A stretch of DNA of 25,085 nt, taken from assembly GCA_041395625.1 (NCBI GenBank), contig JAWLAE010000010.1:1-25085 (forward strand). Direction: 5' to 3'. Each line of letters opens with the position of its first letter. Positions within the stretch are counted from its first letter, which is position 1. Position numbers and translations under genes: made by a program. The DNA comes from CADEED01 sp041395625. Its GTDB lineage: Bacteria > Pseudomonadota > Gammaproteobacteria > Steroidobacterales > Steroidobacteraceae. Of the stretch, positions 14,690 to 21,871 are shown piece by piece. Below the pieces are notes generated by a model. The model had not been told where the DNA came from. It made no database searches and worked only from the letters and a program-made list of their open reading frames with translations.

Positions 14690-14922
14690 TAGACCCTGAC
14701 ACTCCCCGGAACGAGATTCCGCACATTCGACCCGCTGTCTGACTGCTCGCCAGAACGCGAGGGAAAGAACGCCGCCCGCGCTGCCGGCAAGCTTGGCAAC
14801 GACGACTACTGCTCTCTCAATAGACGACCACTGTCAGATGGTCGCGATCCCCACGCCCTGCCCCTACCCAATCCCCGCATCTGTGGCCGCCTGTTTCGAC
14901 TTCCTTCCCAGCAGTCGGCGAG

Positions 14923-14938
14923 ACACAAGATATTGTGT
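14923..14938 (-). promoter_or_regulatory. NrdR box (proximal) at the nrdJ promoter
   Basis: ACACAAGATATTGTGT is a near-palindrome close to the NrdR consensus ACACWATATATWGTGT. It starts 12 bases after the -10 of the proximal promoter (14951-14956), so it covers the predicted transcription start. NrdR represses ribonucleotide reductase operons when dATP is high. Confidence 0.75.
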
Positions 14939-14950
14939 TGGGGGGCAATC

Positions 14951-14979
14951 AGACTAATTACGTGAAATGCTGTCGTCAA
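14951..14979 (-). promoter_or_regulatory. proximal sigma-70 promoter of nrdJa-nrdJb
   Basis: On the minus strand TTGACG (14979-14974), a 17-base spacer and TAGTCT (14956-14951). The -35 is good and the -10 moderate. It lies just upstream of the proximal NrdR box and gives a leader of roughly 255 bases before the start codon. Confidence 0.5.
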
Positions 14980-15099
14980 GCCGGATCACCGCCGTGAGCC
15001 GGCAGATTTTTGCCAGCATTTTCAGTCAATTAGAAAGTTTTGGGCCGCATTTTGCTTGAGGTTTTTTTGTGCCGACGAGGGCCACCGCAGTAACGAACA

Positions 15100-15115
15100 A
15101 CGCTATATTTTGTGT
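15100..15115 (-). promoter_or_regulatory. NrdR box (distal) at the nrdJ promoter
   Basis: On the plus strand ACGCTATATTTTGTGT differs from ACACWATATATWGTGT at two positions. It overlaps the -10 of a second predicted minus-strand promoter and lies 177 bases upstream of the proximal box (centre to centre), close to a whole number of helical turns. Confidence 0.7.
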
Positions 15116-15129
15116 CCACGCCTCGCCAA
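15102..15129 (-). promoter_or_regulatory. distal putative promoter of nrdJa-nrdJb
   Basis: On the minus strand TTGGCG (15129-15124), a 16-base spacer and TATAGC (15107-15102). The -10 lies inside the distal NrdR box. It begins right after the hss stop codon. Moderate match only. Confidence 0.35.
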
Positions 15130-15144
15130 CAGCTCATCCACAGC

Positions 15145-16575
15145 TTATGCGCGCCATTGGCGCGCCCGCACGTTGCGCAACTGCCACGGACGATCGACGT
15201 CCAGATGCTCGTCGAACAGTACGCCGCGCCCCTGCAACGGCGTCCAGTCGGTATACGCACCGACCAGCGGACCGAGATATTGGGCGGCGACGGCGAGGCA
15301 GGCTTCGAAATCCAGGTCATCGGCCTCCAGCACGCCGCGCCGCGGATGGCGGATCGCCTGCACCGCCGCTGCCAGCGCGCCAGCAGCAACCTGCAGACTG
15401 GTGGCATTGTTGGCCGGCAAGAACCGGCGCGCCTCCTCGATCGACAACTGGGAGCCGAACCAATAGGCGTTGCGCGCATGACCGGCCAACAGCACGCCGA
15501 GTTCGTCCATCCCGGTGACGAGTTCGCCCGTCAGCACACGACGCGCCGGTTGCATCTGCCAGCCGCGGCCCTCGAACTCCAGCGCCGAGAGCATCGCGTC
15601 ATCGCACGGGTGGTAGACGTACATCACGGTCGGCCGGAAATCGAAGCCTTGGGCACTGCGCACCGACAAGTAGTCCGCGATCGAGAACACCTCGTCGTGA
15701 CTCATCAGCAGGCCTTGAAAGCCGCCGAGCGATGGCAGCCAGCTGCGCGCGTAGGTGCCACCCCCGGGGCGCTTGAGATAGATCGAACCGGAGCCATCCC
15801 GGTGCCACGACGCGCCGGTCGGCCGGCCGGGCTCGTCCGTACCCAGCGACAACTCGGATGGCTGCATCAACTCATCGACGAAGCCATCGATCGACCAGGT
15901 GTTCACGAACTCCCCGGGCCGCTTCGGTCGCTCCGCCGCCTGCGTGTCGCGCTCCGAAATCTGGATCAAGGTGACCCCGGCGGCGCGCGCCAGTTCTGCC
16001 CAAGCCAGCTGTGTCGCCGGGCGGGGTAGGTCAAGACCCAGCGATACATTCAGATCCAGCAACGCGCGCTTGACGAAGTGCGATACGAGCCCTGGGTTGG
16101 CGCCATGATCGACGATCGCGGTCGGCGAGTCGGCACCGAGCCGTCGTCCCAGCCGCAGCATCCGCTCGCGCGCCACGTAATTGGTGCGCTCACGCAGCGT
16201 CAACATCGGATTATCGAACACGCCCGGCCATGGCTCGATCGACGTGTCCACGTACAGCACGTCATGCTCGGCGCACCACTCGACCAGATCCAGGCTCGAA
16301 ACATCGACCGACAGATTGAGCAGCAGATCGCCGCTGCGCACGTACTCACGCAAATGACGATCGTAGGTAGCGGGCTTCAGATGGCAATGCACGAAACGGG
16401 CACCGGCCGTTTGCGCAATGCTGCGGCCGCGCCCGTCTGCCGACAGCACGATGACTCCATCGGGTGGCGTGTGGATATGCCGCGCGAGCAACGGCAGCAC
16501 TGCCTGGCCGATGCTGCCGCAGCCGACCATGATCACGCGGCCCGCGTGTTCGACGGATTCAACTGGCGATGACAT
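15145..16575 (-). CDS. hss: homospermidine synthase
   Basis: 476 residues, the usual length for bacterial homospermidine synthase, which builds sym-homospermidine from two putrescines (or spermidine plus putrescine) using bound NAD+. The N-terminal Rossmann fold is IMVGCGSIGQAVLPLL (about 15-30). Segments matching the Blastochloris viridis enzyme are NLSVDVSSLDLVEWC (Asp about 91), YVDTSIEPWPGVFDN (Glu about 114), VDHGANPGLVSHFVK (Asn about 160) and EFVNTWSIDGFVDE. The fold is related to saccharopine dehydrogenase, but WPGVFDN and HGANPG point to Hss. ATG 16575 is preceded by a GGGTTACGGG-like purine stretch. It is a single gene, divergent from the protease gene with 90 bases between starts. 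Confidence 0.94.
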   Translation of the reverse strand: MSSPVESVEHAGRVIMVGCGSIGQAVLPLLARHIHTPPDGVIVLSADGRGRSIAQTAGARFVHCHLKPATYDRHLREYVRSGDLLLNLSVDVSSLDLVEWCAEHDVLYVDTSIEPWPGVFDNPMLTLRERTNYVARERMLRLGRRLGADSPTAIVDHGANPGLVSHFVKRALLDLNVSLGLDLPRPATQLAWAELARAAGVTLIQISERDTQAAERPKRPGEFVNTWSIDGFVDELMQPSELSLGTDEPGRPTGASWHRDGSGSIYLKRPGGGTYARSWLPSLGGFQGLLMSHDEVFSIADYLSVRSAQGFDFRPTVMYVYHPCDDAMLSALEFEGRGWQMQPARRVLTGELVTGMDELGVLLAGHARNAYWFGSQLSIEEARRFLPANNATSLQVAAGALAAAVQAIRHPRRGVLEADDLDFEACLAVAAQYLGPLVGAYTDWTPLQGRGVLFDEHLDVDRPWQLRNVRARQWRA

Positions 16576-16665
16576 CCCGTAACCGTAGCAGACGCGCCCG
16601 CCGGACGCCCCGCTGGCAGTGGACGCCGGTTAAGATATGCGCTCGTCAAGCGAGGCGCCCGAAGC

Positions 16666-18066
16666 GTGAACAACACTGCCTTGAAACTAGTCGTCTGCAG
16701 CTGGCTCGCTTGCGGCATGGCCGCGACAGCCACTGCGCAGTCAGTCAATCTGCCTGCGGCGGTCGGCGAGACGCCGATGCCCTCGCTCGCGCCGATGATC
16801 AAGCGCGTCTCGCCCGCGGTCGTCAACATCGCCACGCGTGGCACAGTTCGGCAGCGCGCGCCACGCAATCCGCTGCTGGATGACCCGTTCTTCCGCCGCT
16901 TCTTCGACATCCCGGAGATGGGCCCGCGCGAACGCCAGTTCCAGAGCGCTGGGTCCGGGGTGATTTTCGACGCGCGCAAAGGGCATATCGTCACCAACGC
17001 ACACGTGATCGAAAGCGCCTCGGAGATCACGGTCACGCTGATGGATGGCCGCGACCTCAAAGCCACGGTGGTCGGCAGCGATGAGGCGTCCGATATCGCC
17101 GTGCTGAAAGTGGAACCGAGCACGCTGACCCAGATCGCGCTCGGCGATTCCGATCGGGTCGAAGTGGGCGACTTCGTGGTGGCGATCGGCAATCCGTTTG
17201 GCCTACAGCACACCGTGACATCGGGCATCGTCAGTGGCCTGGGCCGTTCGGGGATCAATCCACAGGGCTACGAAGATTTCATCCAGACAGATGCCTCGAT
17301 CAATCCAGGCAACTCAGGCGGCGCGCTGGTCAATCTGCGCGGCGAGCTGATCGCCATCAACAGCGCGATCCTGTCGCGCAGCGGTGGCAACATCGGCATC
17401 GGTTTCGCGATCCCAGTGAACATGGCGCGCAGCGTCATCGATCAGCTGATCCAATACGGCGAGGTGCGACGCGGCTTGCTGGGCATCAACATCTATTCGC
17501 TGACGCCGGATCTGGCCAAATCGCTGGGCCTGGCATCGACGCAGGGAGTGCTTGTGTCACAGGTGGCTGAAAGTTCCGCTGCCGATCAAGCCGGCATCCG
17601 GCCGGGCGACGTCATCACCGCCATCAACAACAAGCCGGTACGCACCAGCACCGATCTGCGCAATGCTATCGGCCTGTTGCGCGTCGGCGAGCGCATCGAT
17701 GTCGCCGTGCTGCGCGACGGTCGTCCGCGACGGCTAACCGCGTTGATCCCGGATCCCGACCCGCCCACCGCGACGCCCGGCAACGGTGCGAGGCCGCCGA
17801 CTGGAACCGATGCCATTCATCCCCAGCTCGACGGCGCGTTGCTGGTCGACGCACCAGAGGGCGGTGTTCTCGTGCGGTCGATCGAGCCACGCAGCCCGGC
17901 GGCGCTGGCGCAGCTGCTGCGAGCCGGCGATCGAATCGAGGCCGCCAATCGCCAGCGAGTCGTGAATCTCGCCGAGTTGCGCAAGATCGCGCGTGGCGGC
18001 GGGCCATTGGTGCTCACCGTGCGACGCGGCAACGCGATGGTGCTGATCCCGCTGCGCACGCCTTGA
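16666..18066 (+). CDS. degQ: periplasmic serine protease of the Do/DegQ (HtrA) family
   Basis: 466 residues, GTG start with GAGG nine bases upstream. A signal peptide (residues 1-24, ending ATATAQ) precedes a trypsin-like domain with the full triad: His about 113 (IVTNAHVIES), Asp about 143 (ASDIAVLKVE) and Ser about 217 (INPGNSGGAL). Two PDZ domains follow (about 265-355, GLLGINIYSL and AGIRPGDVITAINN; about 385-462, GVLVRSIEPRSPAA and LRAGDRIEAANRQ). The L1-like loop (RQRAPRNPLLDDPFFRRFFD) is short, as in DegQ rather than DegP. Role: degradation and holding of misfolded envelope proteins. MucD or DegP are possible names; catalytic competence is clear. Confidence 0.95.
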   Translation: MNNTALKLVVCSWLACGMAATATAQSVNLPAAVGETPMPSLAPMIKRVSPAVVNIATRGTVRQRAPRNPLLDDPFFRRFFDIPEMGPRERQFQSAGSGVIFDARKGHIVTNAHVIESASEITVTLMDGRDLKATVVGSDEASDIAVLKVEPSTLTQIALGDSDRVEVGDFVVAIGNPFGLQHTVTSGIVSGLGRSGINPQGYEDFIQTDASINPGNSGGALVNLRGELIAINSAILSRSGGNIGIGFAIPVNMARSVIDQLIQYGEVRRGLLGINIYSLTPDLAKSLGLASTQGVLVSQVAESSAADQAGIRPGDVITAINNKPVRTSTDLRNAIGLLRVGERIDVAVLRDGRPRRLTALIPDPDPPTATPGNGARPPTGTDAIHPQLDGALLVDAPEGGVLVRSIEPRSPAALAQLLRAGDRIEAANRQRVVNLAELRKIARGGGPLVLTVRRGNAMVLIPLRTP

Positions 18067-18076
18067 CGCCGGCTGC

Positions 18077-18090
18077 CCCCTATTTAGGGG
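18077..18090 (+). other. dyad CCCCTA-TT-TAGGGG upstream of the PEP-CTERM gene
   Basis: A perfect six-base inverted repeat with two central bases, 11 bases after the protease stop. There is no T-run, so it is a poor terminator. Its position directly before the putative activator site at 18092 makes a protein-binding site possible. Confidence 0.35.
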
Positions 18091-18091
18091 A

Positions 18092-18108
18092 GTCGCAAAA
18101 CTTTACAA
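18092..18108 (+). promoter_or_regulatory. putative sigma-54 activator site upstream of the PEP-CTERM gene
   Basis: GTCGCAAAACTTTACAA lies 80 bases upstream of the -24 box and shares 12 of 17 positions with the site at 10406. PEP-CTERM genes in other bacteria are known to depend on RpoN with the PrsK/PrsR two-component system, so PrsR is the natural candidate binder. I cannot check this against a known PrsR motif. Confidence 0.4.
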
Positions 18109-18171
18109 TTGCTGACAATCAACCGATCCGAGACGCCGCAAGTGCTTGCTTATATTGGCCGTGGTGCAGGA

Positions 18172-18188
18172 CGGCACGGGTCTTGCTT
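18172..18188 (+). promoter_or_regulatory. sigma-54 (RpoN) promoter of the PEP-CTERM gene
   Basis: CGGCACGGGTCTTGCTT matches the -24/-12 consensus TGGCACG-N4-TTGCW at all defined positions but the first; GG and GC are ten bases apart. Transcription should begin about 18198, giving a 24-base leader before ATG 18222. Confidence 0.75.
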
Positions 18189-18221
18189 TCTCCAATTGTC
18201 ACCCCACCGGATTTTAAAACA

Positions 18222-19100
18222 ATGAAAACCTCGCCCCTGTCGGCTGCGCTTTCCATCGCGGCGCTTGCCATTCCACTCGCGGCCCAGGCTGCCGTCATCA
18301 CCATTCCGCAGTCGGCGCTGATCCCGTCGACCCAGCTCTATACCGACGACATCGGCGGCGGTATCGGCAGCCCGGTCATCATGACGGACGGTGGCAACGC
18401 GGCGAATCCCGGCCAATCGCGCAATGACGACGGCTTCCGCGGTCCGATCGATCTCGGTTTCACGCTGAATTTCTTTGGTCAGGACTACACGCAGTTCTAC
18501 GCCAACAACAACGGCAACATCAGCTTCGGCAACGGCATCGCTGCCTTTACGCCCTCGGGTCCACAAGGGGCCAGCCAGCCGATCATTTCGCCCTTCTTTG
18601 CCGACGTCGATACACGTGGCGCGGCGAGCGGGCTGATGAACCTGCGGACGATGGACAATCAGCTCATCGTCACCTGGGATCGTGTGGGTTACTTCGATGA
18701 GCAGACCAACCTGCTCAATACCTTCCAGCTCGTATTGCGCGGTCCGGGCTACACCATTCCGCCGGGCGAGGGTCAGATCGGCTTCTTCTACACCACGATG
18801 CAGTGGGAAACCGGCGATGCGAGCGGCGGCGAAGGCGGCTTTGGCGGCACACCAGCCGCAGTGGGCTTCGGCGACGGTCAGAGCAATGGCTTCATTCTCG
18901 AGGGCTCAACACAGGCCAACATTTCGGCTGTGGTCAACAACACCCGGCTGTGGTTCACGCTGAGCGACACCGGCACCCCGGAAGTCGTGCCGCCCACCCC
19001 GGTCGAGCCGCCGACCGGCGTGCCGGAACCGGCCACGCTGGGCCTGCTGGGCCTGGGCCTGCTAGGCACCGCGCTGACACGACGCCGACGTCGCGCCTGA
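18222..19100 (+). CDS. PEP-CTERM sorting-domain protein with nidogen-like domain
   Basis: 292 residues. Signal peptide 1-22 (SIAALAIPLAAQAA). The middle resembles a nidogen-like (NIDO) domain: LGFTLNFFGQDYTQFYANNNGN, ISFGNGIAAFTP, PIISPFFADVDTR, LIVTWDRVGYF and FQLVLRGPG. A Pro/Val-rich linker leads to the PEP-CTERM signal: VPEPATLGLLGLGLLGTA then TRRRRR. This signal is recognised by exosortase, which is coupled to exopolysaccharide production, so the product is likely processed and exported to the surface or matrix. The frame is open from 18063, but only ATG 18222 gives a signal peptide. It is transcribed from the sigma-54 promoter at 18172 and ends at a strong terminator. Exosortase itself is not in the window. 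Confidence 0.93.
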   Translation: MKTSPLSAALSIAALAIPLAAQAAVITIPQSALIPSTQLYTDDIGGGIGSPVIMTDGGNAANPGQSRNDDGFRGPIDLGFTLNFFGQDYTQFYANNNGNISFGNGIAAFTPSGPQGASQPIISPFFADVDTRGAASGLMNLRTMDNQLIVTWDRVGYFDEQTNLLNTFQLVLRGPGYTIPPGEGQIGFFYTTMQWETGDASGGEGGFGGTPAAVGFGDGQSNGFILEGSTQANISAVVNNTRLWFTLSDTGTPEVVPPTPVEPPTGVPEPATLGLLGLGLLGTALTRRRRRA

Positions 19101-19123
19101 CTAGTAAGTTAGCCAACGTACCA

Positions 19124-19159
19124 GTTGAGGCCGGGCATGTCCCGGCCTCAACTTTTCTT
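19124..19159 (+). terminator. Rho-independent terminator of the PEP-CTERM gene
   Basis: Perfect 12-pair stem GTTGAGGCCGGG (19124-19135) with CCCGGCCTCAAC (19141-19152), loop CATGT, followed by TTTTCTT. It makes the PEP-CTERM gene a single-gene transcript. Confidence 0.9.
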
Positions 19160-19245
19160 ACGACCGGCTAGTCGCGATTTACTGTGCCCTCACCCGGCGT
19201 GATGAAGAGCAGTCGCGTACGGCAGATTCATCGCCTCGATCGACA

Positions 19246-19776
19246 TCAGTTCGACTCCCGTTGTTTGGCCAGCAGACGCGAGCGGGCGGCAGCCAGCAAG
19301 GCACGCGAATAGAGCTTGTGAAAACCCAGCAGCGCCGTGAAGCCCGCGCCAAGCCGTCGTTCACCGGTTTCGGCGTCGACAATGGGCACCACTGCCGAGC
19401 CGAAATAGAGTGTTGTCGCGCCGGATTGCGCGTCAGCGGCTGACTCGATCATCAGCCAGGATCGCGTGCGCTGTTGGATGTCGCACAGCAGCAGTTGGCT
19501 GTCATTGCGTTCTTCCACGGTCCACGCAGCGAATCGATCGATCGAGCCGCGAGCGAGCTGCGCCGCCTCGAAATCACTAGAAGGCAACGAAACCGCCCAC
19601 TTGATTATCAGCCGCTCCAGCTTGAACAAACCAGTCGTATAGAAGGCCTCGACGTACTGGACGAGCGAGACGTCGCAAGCAACAGGTACGCAATAGCAAT
19701 CCGTGTACGCGCCGTCGAGGCGGTAGCGGTCTAACAAGGCGCCCGCGGGAAGAGCACTCGGACGAACGGTCGACAC
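19246..19776 (-). CDS. hypothetical protein, possibly DUF2867-like (176 aa)
   Basis: Soluble protein without signal peptide or clear membrane helix. Recognisable blocks are YTDCYCVPVACDVSLVQYVE, AFYTTGLFKLERLIIKWAV, TRSWLMIE, TTLYFGSAVVP and a C-terminal LLGFHKLYSRALLAAARSRL. The layout (ligand-type beta strands, FGSAVVP, final Tyr-containing helix) resembles proteins that accompany extended SDR proteins, which agrees with its place divergent from the NDUFA9-like gene 64 bases away. No catalytic motif is visible. I am fairly sure the gene is real and unsure of the family. Confidence 0.65.
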   Translation of the reverse strand: MSTVRPSALPAGALLDRYRLDGAYTDCYCVPVACDVSLVQYVEAFYTTGLFKLERLIIKWAVSLPSSDFEAAQLARGSIDRFAAWTVEERNDSQLLLCDIQQRTRSWLMIESAADAQSGATTLYFGSAVVPIVDAETGERRLGAGFTALLGFHKLYSRALLAAARSRLLAKQRESN

Positions 19777-19840
19777 GCAGTGTCAGCAACGGCGGTTGGA
19801 ACTTCGCACACTCAACAGCATACCGGTAACATAGGCGCGG

Positions 19841-20824
19841 ATGAACAATCCTGCCAAAATCTTGAATGTCTGTGTCCTCGGCGGTACAGGCTTTATCGGT
19901 ACCGAGTTGATCGCTCGACTGAACGCGGCCGGCCATCGCGTTCGTGTGCTGACTCGCAAGTTGGCCGCCGCGTCACACCTGCGTGTACTGCCAGGCGTAG
20001 AAGTGTCGGTCGCGAATGTGCATGCGCCCGCCGTGTTGGTGGCTGCGTTCGCCGGGATCGACGTCGTGATCAATCTGGTCGGCATTCTCAATGAATCGGG
20101 TCGTTCAGGTGCCGGCTTCCGTCGCGCTCACACCGAACTGGCAGCAAGCATTGTCACTGCAGCGCATGCGACGCGGGTCAAGCGCCTGCTGCAGATGAGC
20201 TCACTCGGCGCTCGGATCGACGGGCCCAGTCATTATCTGCGCAGCAGAGGCGCCGCCGAGCAACACATCGACGCGCACGCTGGCAGGCTCGACTACCATA
20301 TCTTTCGCCCGTCGGTCGTATTTGGCGATGGCGACTCTCTGACCAATCGCTTTGCCAGCCTGCTGCGCCTGAGCGGCGGCTGGCTGCCGCTGGCGAAACC
20401 AGATACGAGATTTGCGCCTGTCTACGTGGGCGATGTCGCCGAAGCGTTCGTGCGGTGCCTGCATGGCGGCCCCGTCGATGGCGCGCCACCCGATGCCCGA
20501 CGCTACCAACTTTGTGGCCCGGATATCCTGTCGTTGGAACAACTCGTGCGGCTCACAGCGAACTATGCCGCACTGCCCTCTCACATACTGCGACTGCCGG
20601 ACTTCGTCGCACGCATACAGGCGGCCGTCATGGACTTCGTGCCCGGCAAGCCATTCTCGACTGACAACTATCGTTCGCTGTCGGAAGACAGCGTCTGTAG
20701 CAGCGGTGGACTCCTGCGCCTCGGCATCCGTCCGCGGTCCATGGCCGCAGTCTTGCCCACGTATCTCGGTAGCGCCTCCCGCGAATCACGGCTCGATGCC
20801 GCCAGGCGGCGCGCCGGCCGCTAG
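19841..20824 (+). CDS. extended SDR protein, complex I NDUFA9-like
   Basis: 327 residues. The N-terminal dinucleotide-binding motif is VCVLGGTGFIGTEL (about 10-23), then DVVINLVGILNE, LLQMSSLGA and a YLRSRGAAE segment in which Tyr and the later Arg take the place of the classical YxxxK. That is typical of atypical SDR members of the NDUFA9/Ycf39-like group, which bind NADPH but may not be active oxidoreductases. The C-terminal half includes YQLCGPDILSLEQLVRL and a last region rich in Arg. In mitochondria the homologue belongs to complex I; in bacteria the role is not settled. Its 3' end overlaps the facing aminopeptidase gene by 39 bases. Confidence 0.87.
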   Translation: MNNPAKILNVCVLGGTGFIGTELIARLNAAGHRVRVLTRKLAAASHLRVLPGVEVSVANVHAPAVLVAAFAGIDVVINLVGILNESGRSGAGFRRAHTELAASIVTAAHATRVKRLLQMSSLGARIDGPSHYLRSRGAAEQHIDAHAGRLDYHIFRPSVVFGDGDSLTNRFASLLRLSGGWLPLAKPDTRFAPVYVGDVAEAFVRCLHGGPVDGAPPDARRYQLCGPDILSLEQLVRLTANYAALPSHILRLPDFVARIQAAVMDFVPGKPFSTDNYRSLSEDSVCSSGGLLRLGIRPRSMAAVLPTYLGSASRESRLDAARRRAGR

Positions 20825-21865
20825 TTCGTCCGTGCAGAGCGCTGCGTGGCGCTCGGCTTCGGACAGCGCCGCATGCGCGCGGACGGCTCGATAGAACGCC
20901 GGCAAGTCGTGCCCCACCTGCGCGAGCACACGCTCGAAGCCCGGCACGCACACGTAGTAGGTAGCGAGTGACGCCAGCCTGGCGTTGTTGGGCGCCGCAG
21001 CGAGATCGCGGGCAAACTGACTCGTGACGCCGGCGGCGGACTGTACTGTGGCAATCTCGCTGGCAAGCCGTGCAAACAACTCGCGTTTGTGTGCGCGCTT
21101 GTCGTCGTCGGGCAGCCGGCGCTGATAAAGCTCCGCGAGCAAGGCTCGATAGCGCGTGACGATTGCAACGACGCGTGCATTGAGCGCGAGTCGCGCCCGA
21201 AATTTCGCCGCATCTAGAGCCCGCCCCTGGTGCGCAAGCCAGCGGGCCAGCCCTGCCTGCTCCACCGTTACGGCGAACGCTTCGTTGAAGACCGAGTCGC
21301 CAGGGACGTAGACGATCTGGTGCGCCAGCTCGTGAAAGACGATGCCGGCCAGTTCATCATCGCCGTAACGCAACATCGTATTGAGAATCGGATCAGCGAA
21401 GCGACCGAGCGTGGAATATGCAGGCACGCCCATCACGACCACATCATCGCCCTCGTCTTCGAGCCGCGCGGCGAACTCACGTGCCTTGTGCTCGGCGAAG
21501 TAGCCACGATACGCCACGCAGCCGGCCACCGGAAAACACCACTCCCGCGGTTCGACACTGAACTCGGGCGCGGCCACGACGTTCCAAACCACGTAGTCCC
21601 GCTCGACATCTGCATAGCTCCGATAGCTCTTGTTGTCGGGCAGACCGAGGTCCGTCACGGCGAACATGCGGGCCGCCTGCAGCTCGACCAGGCGCGCTTT
21701 GAGCTCCTCGGACACGGCCGGATCGGCAATCACCTGCGCGATCGGGCGACGCGCGCTCATCACCTGCCACTGGCCGCGGGCCGCTTGCGCCACGTACAGC
21801 GTGCCGCAGCCGCTGTGCAGCAGGACAACGGCGATGACGAGCCAGGTTCTCAGGTCGGTTAACAT
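20786..21865 (-). CDS. putative aminopeptidase lipoprotein (PF10023-type metallopeptidase)
   Basis: 359 residues from ATG 21865. The N terminus WLVIAVVLLHSGC is a hydrophobic core ending in a lipobox-like SGC (His at -3 is unusual). The conserved body carries ARGQWQVMSARRPI, LPDNKSYRSYADV, YVVWNVVAAPEFSVEP, CFPVAGCVAYRGYF and GVPAYSTLGRFADP. The zinc site FHELAHQIVY is an HExxH, with a later NEAFA Glu as probable third ligand. This is the pattern of predicted zinc aminopeptidases anchored in the envelope; substrates are not known to me. The frame is open to 22564, but that extension is antisense to cca. The start is six bases from the cca start on the other strand. Confidence 0.9.
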   Translation of the reverse strand: MLTDLRTWLVIAVVLLHSGCGTLYVAQAARGQWQVMSARRPIAQVIADPAVSEELKARLVELQAARMFAVTDLGLPDNKSYRSYADVERDYVVWNVVAAPEFSVEPREWCFPVAGCVAYRGYFAEHKAREFAARLEDEGDDVVVMGVPAYSTLGRFADPILNTMLRYGDDELAGIVFHELAHQIVYVPGDSVFNEAFAVTVEQAGLARWLAHQGRALDAAKFRARLALNARVVAIVTRYRALLAELYQRRLPDDDKRAHKRELFARLASEIATVQSAAGVTSQFARDLAAAPNNARLASLATYYVCVPGFERVLAQVGHDLPAFYRAVRAHAALSEAERHAALCTDELAAGAPPGGIEP

Positions 21866-21871
21866 GACTGC

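Noticed and set aside
14690..14922. Cobalamin riboswitch in the nrdJ leader
   Set aside because: Expected for a B12-dependent enzyme, but I find no B12 box (GCCACTG on the minus strand) and no matching core helices in this stretch.
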